Origin: Cryptomeria japonica
Lineage: Eukaryota; Streptophyta; Pinopsida; Cupressales; Cupressaceae
Length of the DNA stretch: 64,000 bases
Direction: 5' to 3'
NCBI RefSeq assembly: GCF_030272615.1
Contig: NC_081410.1
Location: 505,106,942-505,170,941 of the forward strand
This document shows, piece by piece, positions 34,387 through 46,455 of this stretch (the first letter of the stretch is position 1; each line of letters starts with the position of its first letter). The notes beneath the pieces are model-generated. The model had not been told where the DNA came from. It ran no database searches and worked only from the letters and a program-made list of their open reading frames with translations. The position numbers were made by a program, and so were the translations under genes.

Positions 34387-36163
34387 GTATTTAATACTTC
34401 CTTAAACCTCTTAAATAAAGTCTGAACATTAATTTAAGCATCTAAAACGAAGTCTTCTAACATTTTCATTACACCTCTAAAATAAAGTCTTAACATTTCC
34501 ATAAACCCCTAACTGGTGTCATTAATTCTAATGCACAGTACTTTTCCTTTAAGGAGATAGTTCGAATTTCTTTCTCTAATTCATTAGTTGATAAAAACCT
34601 TGTTGTGCTTGAACAGATAATTAAAAATGGTGCTATTAGTTCATCTGCCTTATTATCATGGGTTCAGAATTCATGCGATATTTGGCTACAAAAAGGGTCA
34701 ATTCAAACACTAACGATTACTCATTTATATCATTACATGGTTCTTATCATCTCATGAGTTTAAATTCTTTGCCAAGCCTATCATACTTTGTATGAGACAC
34801 ACAAATTAAATTCTAATTCTCAAGTAGAGGCATCTGAGCATATTTTGCTACTTTGTTCCTTGAATTGAATAGGAGACAACCCTTGCCACACTGTCAAGCA
34901 ACTGTTTGCTTGTATATTCTTTTTCTGAAAAGACATTAAATATTTGGCTACAAAAAGGGTCAATTCAAACACTAACGATTACTCATTTATATCATTACAT
35001 GGTTCTTATCATCTCATGAGTTTAAATTCTTTGCCAAGCCTATCATACTTTGTATGAGACACACAAATTAAATTCTAATTCTCAAGTAGAGGCATCTGAG
35101 CATATTTTGCTACTTTGTTCCTTGAATTGAATAGGAGACAACCCTTGCCACACTGTCAAGCAACTGTTTGCTTGTATATTCTTTTTTTGAAAAGACATTA
35201 AATAAAATCTATTGTATTGTTGATGAAAAACCTTTTTTTATTCTTGTATACTTTGTTTAATTATCAAATCGGATGGAATTTGGTACTTCGGATAATCTTG
35301 TGGTTACCTCAAATGCCTTGAGGCAGGGTGTCTGGTTGCATGTTTTTTATTTCTGCAATATTTTGATTGATGAATTTGCCAGCATGTTCCTCCACTGTTA
35401 GTTTTGGATTTGTCAATTTTAAATGTTTTAGGTAATTTAGTTGCTTATTTTAATTTGCTGGCAAGCCTTCTATGCTTTCACACTAGTAGTGTTGTTGTCT
35501 AAATGTGATCATGGTAAGAGATCTAGCTTCATGAGGTTTCAGAAAGGACACAGTTTTCTGAGGGACTCTAAGTTAATATTGTAAGGCAGGTGCTACAAAC
35601 CAGACAAGCAAAAATCTCCAAAAAACTCCGATTATACCCGATTTTTTGCGAATCTGTCCTGTAGACAATTTTCCCCCCAAAAAATCCCATTCTTTTTAAA
35701 AAATTGTTGACTGCAATTTTAACAATTTTTTTTACATTTAAATTGCATTTGAAACCTTAATCAATCTCTTGCCAACTTGTGAAACCCTCGAAACCTGTGA
35801 AATGGCAAAATATTCTATGAATAGCATAGTTGTGTGATATTTTTAGGGCACAACTACAAACAGGAGGTCATTGCGACATGCAGAAGCACAACTAGTTGCA
35901 AATTTGTAGGGAGTTAGGAAGTGGTGCATTTGAGTCAAAAGGTGGGCAATTTTTGGTTGCAACACTTGCAAATACATTCTATAACTTCACGCCATGTAAA
36001 TAGTATTTACACAAAATTCATCCGGTGCATACAAATAGATGAATAAATTGTTAAAATAAAATTTTCAATGTGCACATCATAAGGATCTTTCAATTCAAAT
36101 TAACAAGATAAAAAATCTTAAATCTATCTTATTTTGCTTGGGTTATTAGAATATTTAATTCTA
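34387..36163 (+). other. Start of the next HISN1 intron
   Basis: AT-rich sequence after a GTATTTAAT donor. It contains a 262-bp tandem duplication and no exon. Confidence 0.5.
34679..35202 (+). repeat. 262-bp tandem duplication, nearly identical copies
   Basis: The block starting TATTTGGCTACAAAAAGG at 34679 repeats at 34941. The only difference I see is one base (CTTTTTCTG against CTTTTTTTG), so the duplication is recent. Confidence 0.9.
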
Positions 36164-36368
36164 TGTTAGTCACCTATTTTTAGTTCCTTGTTTAATGGTC
36201 ATTTACTTTTTTTATGTAATTAGCTTTTAAGCTTAATTTAGCTTGTACGCTCTTACTTTAACGATGTTCCTAGATATAGAACATCGTCTTGTAGACTCTA
36301 TATATACGTGTGTATATCGTTCAATGTAATCATCTGATTAATGAATCATTCATTCAGTTTATTTTTCA
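36164..36368 (+). repeat. Probable 5' LTR of a copia element
   Basis: Starts TGTTAGTC, has CTATATATACG as TATA box near 36298, and ends TTTTTCA just before TGATATTAGAGCATGAG at 36369. The latter resembles the initiator-Met primer site with changes. No 3' partner is present, so the left border is tentative. Confidence 0.5.
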
Positions 36369-37320
36369 TGATATTAGAGCATGAGATTTAAAAAATTTTG
36401 AAAGATTTTTTTATTAAAATTTTTGGAAAGTTGTTTTTAAAAAAGAGATTTTTTTTAATCTCTTTTCTGGGCAAAGTTTTTTTGATCTGTTTCTGGCTAG
36501 GGCACGATCTGGAGTTTTTTTTGCAGGGTATTTGCAAATCGCGGATTTTTCAGGGTTGTCTGTGTATTCCGTGATTTTTGCGGGCATTTTTTTGGCGTTT
36601 TTCATGCGACTTATTTTTTGGATTTTAGCACTATTTTTAGCACGATTTTCATGCGCGCCCTTCTGTGGTGACTGCAACTACCCTCGCTTAGGTGTTTTTC
36701 GACCTTCTACAGACATTATTTGCGTTCTGGGCGACGACGAATTTTTTTTTTTTAATTTTCTGTGCTTTTCCTTTTCGCGATTTTTGACGCGATTTATTTC
36801 ACAATTCTCTGCAAAATCTGCCTGCAACCTAGGGTTTTATCAACTTGCTATTTTTTTTTTATGTTTTTTTTCATTAAAAAAAAATCATCTATATTTTTTT
36901 CTCTTTTTTTTTTTACAAAAATCAGAGGAGGTATTTTTTTTCTGCCCATAGTAGGGAGCTTGCTAGCCCTTGCCGAATAGTAGGGGGCTAGCCCTCCAAT
37001 TAATCAGTCAGGGAGGGTGGGAAGCAATAGTTCCGAGACACTATAGTTCCGATAGTTTTTCTTAGGTAAGGCTGCTCAAGCTTCCCCCCTACCATTCTGT
37101 AGGCACTCATTCAGGAAAATTTTCAGGTTTTAAGTTTGCAGAAAATTTTAATTTATTGGTTTCTTCCAAACCTCGAAATTTGTGCCTTGGAATTCGTGCT
37201 AGAATTCCCCTCCAAGGTTTCAGTTTTTTTTTTCAGCAGCTGCTTCTCTCCTTTTTTTTTTAAATCAGATTCTTCTGTCTCTTGCTTTCACTCAGTTGAC
37301 CTCAATCAGCCTCAATTTCC
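36369..37320 (+). other. Copia 5' leader
   Basis: Primer-site-like start, then T-rich DNA with long T runs and no coding region up to the gag start at 37324. Confidence 0.45.
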
Positions 37321-38125
37321 GTGATGGCATCACTAACCAACATCATGTTGGAACACAGTCAGAAGTTCAACGGCTGCAACTACAACACCTGGAAACAGCG
37401 CATGTTGACCATTTTTGAGTACCGTTGCCTAGATCAGATTGTTTTGGGCAAGGAATCTCGTCCTACAACAACAGGTGATGATCAAGACAAACATGATGTG
37501 AAGAATCAAGAGGTTGTCATGCTGATCAAACTCTCAGTCACAGATGATCAACTCCCTCAGGTGCCTTCAGGTAAAATAGCAAAAGAGATCTGGGATCTCT
37601 TGAAGGATCTTCATGAAACGTCCGACAAGAGCCGAGCTTTCTTTCTGAAGAATATGTTGTTCTCTATCATGATGGATGAGAAGTCATCTATGTAGGCACA
37701 TCTTACGAAGATCAAAGACATCCGTGACCAATTGGAAGGTATAGGCCGAACCATGGTGGAAGAGGATATGGTAGTGATCACACTGAAAAGCCTTCCCAGA
37801 TCCTACGAGCATTTCATTGATACGCTCAATATCTCCTCTACTAGTGTTGATTTGAAGTTTCCTGATCTTTGCAACAAGCTGCTACAGCAGGATTGATGGA
37901 AGCAGTAGTTTGGAAGCAGCGCTACTTCGTCCATTGAACAGGCTTTCACAGCCTCAACTTCGCATAAGTACAAGGGTAAAGCTCCGTCCTTCCAGCAGAA
38001 AGGACAAGGTCCAGGTCAACCTCAATAGTCTTCCAAGAAGAAGATCTTACAATGTTCCTACTGTCATATATGGCCATTTGGTGAAAGATTGCAGGAAATT
38101 GATAGCATCCCAGCAATCCAAATAG
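37321..38125 (+). pseudogene. Copia gag remnant
   Basis: Begins MASLTNIMLEHSQKFNGCNY, with the copia gag features NTWKQRML and KIAKEIWDLLKDLHE. A TAG at 37693 interrupts the frame, after which AHLTKIKDIRDQLEGIGR continues. A second stop falls near 37896. The zinc knuckle is split over a frame shift (CSYCH... then IYGHLVKDCRKL). The product would form the nucleocapsid of the element; this copy cannot. Confidence 0.8.
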
Positions 38126-38131
38126 GGAGGA

Positions 38132-39128
38132 TTGAAGCAGAAAGACAATTTTGCCACGCATCCCGATCCGAAGGAATCTGCCTTCTATGTGTTCGTGGCC
38201 CAAACCTCATCTGATGATGTTCAATCATCAGCCTGGTACATTGACTCTGGAGCCTCTCGGCATTTCACACATCGTCGGGATTGGTTTACAGAGTACATGC
38301 CTTTCATTGATTCAGTGATCTTTGGAGGAGGCGAAGAGTATATTGTTGTCGGCAAGGGCAACGTTCAAATTTCATTTGGTGGGAGGGATTCAATATTCCT
38401 CAATGTATACTTCGTACCTGGTAAGAAGCTCAATCTACTACCAGTCAGTCAGATTATGCAGCATTCACCACAGTTGGATGTCGTCTTCGCGTTGCACAAG
38501 TGCAACATTGTTGACAGGGAGACTCGCACTACAGTTGCAATTGGCATTGAGGATCATGGTCTTTATAGAGTTGTTGATTCTACTGGTTCTCAGGAGCTCG
38601 CCATGGTAGCTAGGAGTACTTCCATCAGCACTCTTTGGCATCAGCAACATGGGCATTTGAATGTCCACTATCTCTCTTAGTTGGTTCGAGAGGATCTAGT
38701 TGTAGGATTACCTGAGATTCAAACTCAAAACCATGGAGTTTGTGGAGCATGTCAAGCTGGAAAGCAGCATAGGACTCCGTTTTCAGATGGAGATGCTTGG
38801 AGAGTATCCAAGGTCTTGCAGGTTGTTCATGCGGATATCTGTGGTCCCATGAACACTCCATCAATCATTGGATGCAGGTATTTTCTATTATTTGTTGATG
38901 ATTTCAGTAGACACGTGGGTTTATTTTCTTATGCAGAAATCAGAGGTGTTCACCATGTTTCAGAAGTTTAAGGCTTTAGTGGAAAAAGAGTTTGGCTGTC
39001 AAATAGTCACTCTTAGGTCCAACAATGGAGGGGAATTTTGTTCTACAGAGTTCACCAACTTCTGTGCATCATATGGCATTAAGCGTCAACTTACCACACC
39101 TTACACCCCTCAACAAAACGGTGTTGTT
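38132..39128 (+). pseudogene. Copia protease and integrase N-terminal part, truncated by insertion
   Basis: WYIDSGASRHFTHRRDWF gives an intact aspartic protease motif (DSG). LWHQQHGHLNVHYLS opens the pre-integrase region, followed by a stop at 38678, then CGACQAGKQHRTPF (integrase zinc site). HADICGPM carries the first catalytic Asp; a one-base shift near 38900 moves the frame. RSNNGGEFCSTEF holds the second site, with Asp replaced by Asn. YTPQQNGVV is cut off at 39128 by the next element. RT and RNase H are not recovered on the far side. Confidence 0.85.
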
Positions 39129-40080
39129 TGTTGATTTTCTTACAATACTAGGATCACTAAAAGATGACCATGCACAGTAATCATAGGGTGTGCTCGATTA
39201 ACCACGAGCAATGATTCAGATCATGGTTGCCCTCCCAACCATAGACGATATACTGCTATTGTCTCCCCCGAACAGGCAATATGTAATCGATCTCTGCATA
39301 ATGAGATGTGATCGATCTGCTCCTTTAGATGAATTAAATATCAATCCACAAACTGAAAATGATGATGCCCGAACAACTGATGATAAACACAATATTCGAA
39401 CTGCGGATGGAGGCAGATTGATTTCACACGAACTGAGAATGTAAGGGTTGGAGATGAAGCCAATTTGCTTGCACAAGATAATGCACGAACTGTAGATGCC
39501 AATGCAAGGTATGGAAGACACCATACAAACTGCTGGATCTTGTAACAAGATCATCAATCGGCTAGATCCAAGAATGATTGTATTGATTTGGTCTGTTGTA
39601 GATGATGATGCCCAATCTGCTGGAATATATATGTTATTTGATCTTCTTATAGAATCCGAACTGCTGATGGATGAAGATGGTTCAATTTGCTTGTGTCTCA
39701 ATGATTCAACTCTTTTTGGAGGGAGATACATATCATATATACTCGATAATAAGTCCCTTCAACCAGCATGACTTTCTCCAAGAGTCGGTCCTCACATAAA
39801 ACATCACGTCTCTTCACACAGATCGATTATGCTCCAATCAACACGTCTTATTGAACATAACTATGAATTTGTTATGTTAACATGTTTTATGATAGAATCG
39901 ATTCACATCTTAATCGGTTTATTACAAGTACGTTTTAATTATTATTTTATAACAAGTTTGATTCAACATAATGTAAGCAAATTGGTGAAACTAAATTGTA
40001 TAAGGCCGATTAGGCCAATTAGACAATTTAGTTATCTAAATCGGTTTAGAAGAATCCCGACTAACGCTATTACATCAACA
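39129..40080 (-). repeat. 3' LTR of the minus-strand copia element
   Basis: 952 bp, TGTTGATT to ATCAACA. Followed on the + strand by CTCCCTCTTAGCTAGGGAGG, almost the same as beside the gag-only copia at 21364, which shows that the two elements are related. Confidence 0.8.
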
Positions 40081-40099
40081 CTCCCTCTTAGCTAGGGAG

Positions 40100-40680
40100 G
40101 AATCCTTCTCGACATCTGAGTCACATAGTGACATCCACCATGGCTACACCCATGAGTAGAAATACAAATGAACACAACCATCATGGATGCTTCCATGGAA
40201 GGTGAAAGAATAGATATCACCTCACCGTGATATCAATCATCATGGTTGCACCCATGGATGATGTAAGAATAGATATCACCTCACCATGATATCAACCATT
40301 ATGGCGTATCCATAGATATCACCTCACGTGATATCCACCATTATGGCTTATATATAGATATTTCCTCACGTGATATCCACCATTATGGCTTATATATAGA
40401 TATCTCCTCACGTAATATCCACTATTATAGCTTATCCATAGATATCACCTCACGTGATATCCACCATTATGGCTTATCTATAGATATTACCTCACGAGAT
40501 ATCAACCATTATTGTGAGATCATCACCTCACAATGATATTCACCATGGCTCATCCAGAGGGTAAACACACAAGTATAAGAAAATCACCACAGACTCTCTC
40601 ACATGGTGTTGTCATGGCATCACACACATGACATCCACCATGAATCATATCAGAGGTTGGAGATAAGGGCTCACACCTCA
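40100..40680 (-). repeat. Tandem array next to the copia 3' LTR
   Basis: Units with TATAGATATCACCTCACGTGATATCCACCATTATGGC-like sequence recur about eight times, spaced about 45-60 bp. GATATCACCTCACGTGATATC is itself an inverted repeat. Position matches the minisatellite of the gag-only copia element. Confidence 0.7.
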
Positions 40681-40769
40681 AGTCTCTCTCAAAGAGAAAT
40701 GCATTAACAAGAGTTTACACTTTAAACATCTTTTGAAGAGAAGAATACATTAGTATATATATAAACAAA

Positions 40770-41778
40770 TCAATGAAGCAAAGACTCAATCTCAGCTAGG
40801 GCTTCATTCTCCACCATACCAAGCTTACCTCGAAAGTACACAAACTTTATTCTAGAGAGAGGCTTGGTGAGAATGTCTTCCATTTGCTCATCAATACTAA
40901 CGTATCTCAACTGAATAGCATTCCTTTCCACCATGTCTCTAACATAGTGATACTTGATATCCACATGCTTCGTTCTGTCATGAAACATAGGATTGACAGA
41001 AAGCTTTACACAACTTTGATTATGACAATGGATAATTGTAGGCTCCTCGTGCTCCCACACATGCTGCAATATACTCGGCTTCTGTGGAGCTTGGTGCTAT
41101 TGAAGACTGTTTCTTGCTGCACCAAGAAATTATAGCAGAACCTAAACTGAAACAACAACCGGAGGTGCTCTTCCGATCAGTGACACATCTTGCCCAATCA
41201 GAATCAGTATATCCATGCAACTTCAAGTTCATATCATAAGAATATCTCAGGCCATATCCAACTGTACTACGCAAGTATCTCGTAATATGTTTTGCTGCAA
41301 CTAGATGTATTTGCTTTGGTTCACACATGAACTGGCTAAGTGCACTCACTGCATAGCAAATATCTGGTCTAGTATTGACTAGATACATCAAGGACCCAAT
41401 CATCTACCTGTATAGTGTAGAATCTACGAGATCCGAATCAGCTGGAGCCTCTCTTAACTTATGCAAGTTGGTCTCCATAGGCGTGGACATGGATTTACAA
41501 TCCATCATACCAAATCTCTTTAGAATGTCAATGGTGTACTTCCCTTGACTCAAAATGATCCCATCAGATTTCTGCCAAATTTCTAACCCAAGGAAGTAGT
41601 GCATAAGGCCAAGATCCTTAATCTCAAATTTAGAGGATAACTCCCTCTGACACGAAATGGTGAGCTTCTCTGCCCTAGAGAGAAATAAGTCATCAACATG
41701 AAGGACCAAAATCAATGCCTCACCATCAACAACCTTTATGTATACACCATCATTCTTGGTGAATCCCATGATCACCAA
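40770..41778 (-). pseudogene. Copia reverse transcriptase C-terminus and RNase H
   Basis: From 41778 leftward: LILVLHVDDLFLS (the YVDD active site is HVDD), FEIKDLGLMHYFLGLEIWQ and STPMETNLHKLRE. After a TAG at 41404-41406 the frame resumes with [15 protein letters not shown]. RNase H follows with [19 protein letters not shown] and [11 protein letters not shown] frame shift before 41069 leads to the last segment, HDRTKHVDIKYHYVRDM and DILTKPLSRIKF. The TAG fits a CAG-to-TAG change. The mutated active site and shift make it inactive. Confidence 0.9.
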
Positions 41779-43313
41779 GTATCTATCTGATCACTAGAGA
41801 AACCATCTCGACATGGTCCACTCCCGTTAAACAAACCAAGATCCTCGGAAGTCAACTGAAGTAGATCCTCTAGCTGCTCTCTCTGACACAGTAGCACCCT
41901 GCTCACATGGTCCCAATTATGGAAGACATATTGCTCCAAGAGACTCCCATGTCTCCGAGCATCTCAACTCATAACATCATCTAGGATTTTCCACACGTGG
42001 CTGAATGTGCTGGATTGAAGACCACCTTGGACCTACTGTCACAACTCGGCAAGGAACTAAGTGCACAACTTTTGTAAGTTCTCTCGTGCTTTTAGGAAGA
42101 TTTGTAGCCATCTTTCTCAAGACTGGCAAGGCGGGCAAGTTTTCAATCTATCATAAGCAGATATCAACGCTTGGGTTGGGCGTCCTGACAAGCTGTATAA
42201 GTCTCCCTCTCGAATCATCAATCTCATAAGATCGATCCCTAGACCATACAAGAATATGACCATCCAGAGATTAGAACAAAAACCCTTCGAAGTCCGCTCC
42301 CTCTTACTAGGAGAGCCCTCTTGTCTCAAATTTGCTTTGTAATCCTCGATGCTATCATTACCTGCACAAATGCCTCGACAGGATTCCTAATGTATCGTTC
42401 TTCTTTTCCTGCAAAACCCATCCCCGAGGGCCAAAGAAAAGAACAAGAGCATAACGAGGCAAATAACTCTTATAGTACATATAGGAATACAAATACGAGG
42501 CTGACTACGACAAGCAAATTTCAATAATACTCGAGATAATAACCAAAAAATACTTATCTCAAAACGTTCATCAACATCCTTCTTGATGCAAGCTGCTTCT
42601 TTCTTCCTTCTGTGTACTAGTCATCTTCCAAGCTCCATCTGACTTTGGATAAACTTGCAACCCTTGCAAGTAGCATAACAGTAGGCAAGCCTTAACTACT
42701 AAGGTCTACAAGTGTCCCCTACAATCACACATGCACTTGCACATACACTTGTAATAATCTGTTGTTAAACATAATTCATAAAAAAAACTGATAGTGATAA
42801 ACTAGATGTCTTAAATTGTATGTAATCATAGCCAAGGGCTACAGGACTCAACCTTACACATGGTCAGTTCTAGTCTCATGAACAGGAAGACAAACATTAG
42901 TCCAATGCATACAATAGTCAACTATCATAAGCAATGCATCACATATTATCAGATAAATGTGGTAGTAGGGAGAAGACTTATCTTATCAGCTTGGTCCTTT
43001 CATCCAATGAAGGTCCTAAACTCGTATTTCAGCTGCCATTGACAAATGCAAATCTGCAGTGTTTCCAAGGCTGAAGATAGAAATGTCACTTCTAAGAAGA
43101 GAATCATCAAAGTCTAGATGGAAAGAAGTGGCCCCAACTTCCTTCTCGTTATTCTTGGCATCGTCCTTAATTATAACCTGTATCCAAGAATCTCTCTCTA
43201 CTCAATCTAAAGATGATCTCTATCCTTGACTTATCTTTCCCTTCTTAAGCTCAAGCTCCTTCTTAAGACAGGGGAGAGTGCACTAACTGTGGCAATGGCT
43301 CTTCAAGAACCTT
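41779..43313 (-). other. Interior of the minus-strand copia element, no gene left
   Basis: No gag, protease or integrase is readable between the RT fragment and the primer site. The region is either deleted and replaced or too decayed to see. Confidence 0.5.
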
Positions 43314-43325
43314 GCTCTGATACCA
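43314..43325 (-). promoter_or_regulatory. Primer-binding site of the minus-strand copia element
   Basis: Minus-strand TGGTATCAGAGC immediately after the LTR end CAACA. Confidence 0.8.
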
Positions 43326-43492
43326 TGTTGATTTTCTTACAATACTAGGATCACTAGAAGATGACCATGCATAGTAATCATAAGGTGTGCTCGATTAACC
43401 ACGGGCAATGATTCAGATCATGGTTGCCCTCCCAACCATAGACGATATACTGCTATCGTCTCCCCCGAACAGGCAATATGTGATTGATCTCT
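43326..43492 (-). repeat. Truncated 5' LTR of the minus-strand copia element
   Basis: 167 bp remain, matching 39129 onward; homology ends at GATCTCTG, where gypsy coding starts. Confidence 0.85.
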
Positions 43493-46455
43493 GAAATGGC
43501 GGCCCGAGGGAGATTTCTGCCAAAAGGATTGAAGCCATCTTCAAACATGATGAAGTAGTCTGGGCAGCACATTGCTTGATCTCAACAAAACCTGTGAAAG
43601 AGCAATCGACTTACTACCAGGATGAGGGACTTCAGTCGGTTCTGGAGGAGCATAGTTTGGTCTTCGCTGATATTCCACCTGGTATACCCCCACACCGAGG
43701 GTTTGAGCACACCATCGAGTTGGAGGAAGGAGCAAAACCCGTTATCACCACACCCTATCGCCACCCGAAGAAGTTCAAAGATGAGATAGAGAAAACGATC
43801 CAAGAACTCCTCGATAAAGGATGGATCCGGCCCAGTTCTAGCCCCTTTGCGTCCTCGGTGGTATTGGTGAAGAAGGACGGAACTCTCAGAATGTGTGTCG
43901 ACTATCGTGCACTAAACAAGAAGACTATCAAGAATAGGTACCCCATTCCCAGGATCGATGAGCTACTACACGAACTACATGGCGCAATCTATTTCTCCAA
44001 GATTGATCTCTGCTCCGGCTACCATCAAATCCGTATGAGGGAGCAAGATGTGGAAAAGACAGCCTTTCGCTGCCATTACGGACACTATGAGTTCTTGGTC
44101 ATGCCGTTTGGATTAACCAATGCTCCGACCACTTTTCAATCCTGCATGAACCACATCTTCAACAAGCAACTACATAAGTTCCTATTGGTATTCTTTGATG
44201 ACATACTCATCTACAACAAGACCTGGGAAGAACACGTGGGGCATTTGGATGAAGTATTGGGGGTTATGGAATCACAATCACTGTACGCCAAAAGGTCCAA
44301 ATGTGAATTTGGAATGACCGAGGTCCTGTACTTGGGTCACATCATCAGCGCCCAGGGGGAACAAGCTCACCAAGAGAAGATTCAGGCCATTTTGGATTGG
44401 CCTCCACCCAAGACTCTCTCGGAGCTGCGTGGATTTTTTGGTTTGTGTAGTTATTATAGAAGGTTTGTAAAAGGATTTTCACAGCTAGGGGCACCACTGA
44501 CAGATTTGACAAAGAAAGGTTCCTTTTGTTGGAATGTGCAAGCGCAACAGGCCTTCGACAAATTAAAAGAAGTTATGAGTACGTGTCCGGTTCTAGCACT
44601 AACAGACTTCACTCGCCCTTTCATCCTGGAGTGCGATGCCTCGAGGGAAGGCATTGGAGCGGTATTGATGCAAGACCGTCACCCTAGTGCGTTCGAGAGT
44701 CGAAAGGTCTCGAGAGTTGAGCGGTTGTATTCCATCTACGACAAGGAGATGCTCGCCATCATACACGCACTGACAAAGTTTTGATAGTACCTTGTCGGGG
44801 CAAAGTTTGTTGTGCAGACAGACCACAACAGCTTGCGATACTTCTTGGAGCAAAGGGATCTGAATGAACGACAACAAAAATGGGTGAGCAAAGTGCAGGC
44901 GTTTGATTTCGACATTGAATATGTGAAGGGGAAGAATAACGTGGTCACTGATGCCTTGTCAAGAAGGCCTGCCATATGTTCTTTATCTCAGATTTCGGCG
45001 GAATACCTGTTGGTTGAATACTCCAAGAACACTTTTGCCTGCGAACTGATGGATGGTCAAGTGCAGGATGACCGATACAAGGTGGTTGACGACATCATTT
45101 ATAACAAGGACATAATTTATCTGGTACCCGAATCCAAGATGAAGGAAAAGATTCTGAAGGAATTGCACGATTCTCCCTTGGTTGGACACCCGGGATACTT
45201 GAAAACTTATAGACAGATCCGTGAAAGGTTTTCCTGGAAGGGGCTTAAGAACGACATCCTGCAGTATGTGCGGGAATGCTCCACTTGTCAGCAGAACAAA
45301 TCTGAGCATAACCTACCAGCCGGATTGTTGCAACCTATGCCAATTCCCGACCAGAAATGGGATAGCATCTCAATGGATTTCATTACTGGACTCCCCAAAG
45401 TGCAAGGAACGGATTGCATTTTTGTCATAGTTGACCGATTGACTAAATATGCACATTTGTTTGCCATCCCCACAGGATAGCAAGCAGTTCAAGTAGCCGA
45501 GTTGTTCTTCTGTGAGGTGTTCCACCTACATGGTTTACCGCGAAACATAGTCAGTGACAGGGATAGCCGTTTTCTGAGTACCTTCTGGATGGAGTTATTT
45601 CGGTTGGCAGGAACCGAGTTGTCGCCCAGCACGAGCTACCATCCACAGACAGATGGACAGACTGAGATTGTGAATAAATGGCTAGAGGGTTATCTCAGGA
45701 ACCACGTCTCAGCTCAACAGAAGGCTTGGGTTCGCTGGTTACATTTGGGTAAACACTGTTACAACACCACTTATCACATGTCGATAGGCATGCCACCTTT
45801 CAAAGCACTGTACGGTTATGAACCTTCTTCATTTGTTGACCTAGCATTGGGAGACAGTCGTGCACCGATGGCCAAAGATTGGCTTCAGGAGAGTTTAGAC
45901 ATCCTGACATCTCTCAAAGACAACTTGCAGAGGGCTCAGAACCAACAAAAGATGTATGTTGATCGACATTGGATTGAGCGGAATTTTGAGGTTGGTGATC
46001 TGGTTTACCTCCAACTTTAACTGCACAGACAATCCTCCTTGAAGACAAGTGGTAAGGAGAAGCTGAACCCGCGTTTCTATGGACCCTATAGGGTGGTTCG
46101 GAGAGTGGGTGAAGTGGCCTATGAGTTGGAGCTTCCTGAGGGGAGTCGGATTCACAATGTTTTCCACGTGTCATGTCTGAAGAAGGTCGTCGGGCAGCGC
46201 GTCACAGTGTCCAAGGATCTGCCACCCATCGACGAAGAAGGGAAACTAATTCTAGAGCCAGCGGAGATCATCAATGTTAGAGAAAAGAGGTTGAGAACGC
46301 ACAGTCAAGGAGTCCTTGTATGCTGGAAGAATCTACCCATCGAGGATGCCACCTGGGAAGGCGAGCAAATTCTGGGGCATCCAAGTCTGCAATTGCTTGA
46401 GGGCAAGCAATTTTCGGCCCGGGAGGACTATGATGTCCCCAATATAATTAAATAA
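43493..46455 (+). pseudogene. Chromovirus (Ty3/gypsy) pol with chromodomain, nonsense-damaged
   Basis: One reading frame runs from 43493 to 46455, interrupted only by stops at 44782-44787 (TGA TAG), 45478 and 46018; no shift occurs. It starts in the protease-RT linker. RT shows KIDLCSGYHQIRM, MPFGLTNAPTTFQ and the active site FFDDILIY. RNase H starts ECDASREGIGAVLMQ and passes ALTKF before the double stop. Integrase has the HHCC finger (GHPGYLKTY ... CSTCQQNK), and the DDE residues lie in SMDFITGLPKVQG, IVSDRDSRF and TDGQTEIVNKW. A chromodomain (GVLVCWKNLPIEDATWEGE) ends the protein; such domains steer insertion to chromatin marks. The 5' part, with gag and 5' LTR, is lost at the junction with the copia LTR. 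Confidence 0.92.

Larger units (their letters stand above)
39129..43492 (-). mobile_element. Copia element, minus strand, right LTR truncated
   Basis: The left LTR (39129-40080, 3' LTR in element sense) and the right remnant (43326-43492) share TGTTGATTTTCTTAC and over 150 bases with about seven differences. On the minus strand TGGTATCAGAGC follows the 5' LTR (complement of 43314-43325), and AAGAGGGAG precedes the 3' LTR at 40081. It inserted into the integrase of the copia element at 36164-39128. At 43492 the right LTR stops and a gypsy sequence begins, so the junction is a deletion or recombination. Only RT/RNase H coding remains. Confidence 0.85.
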
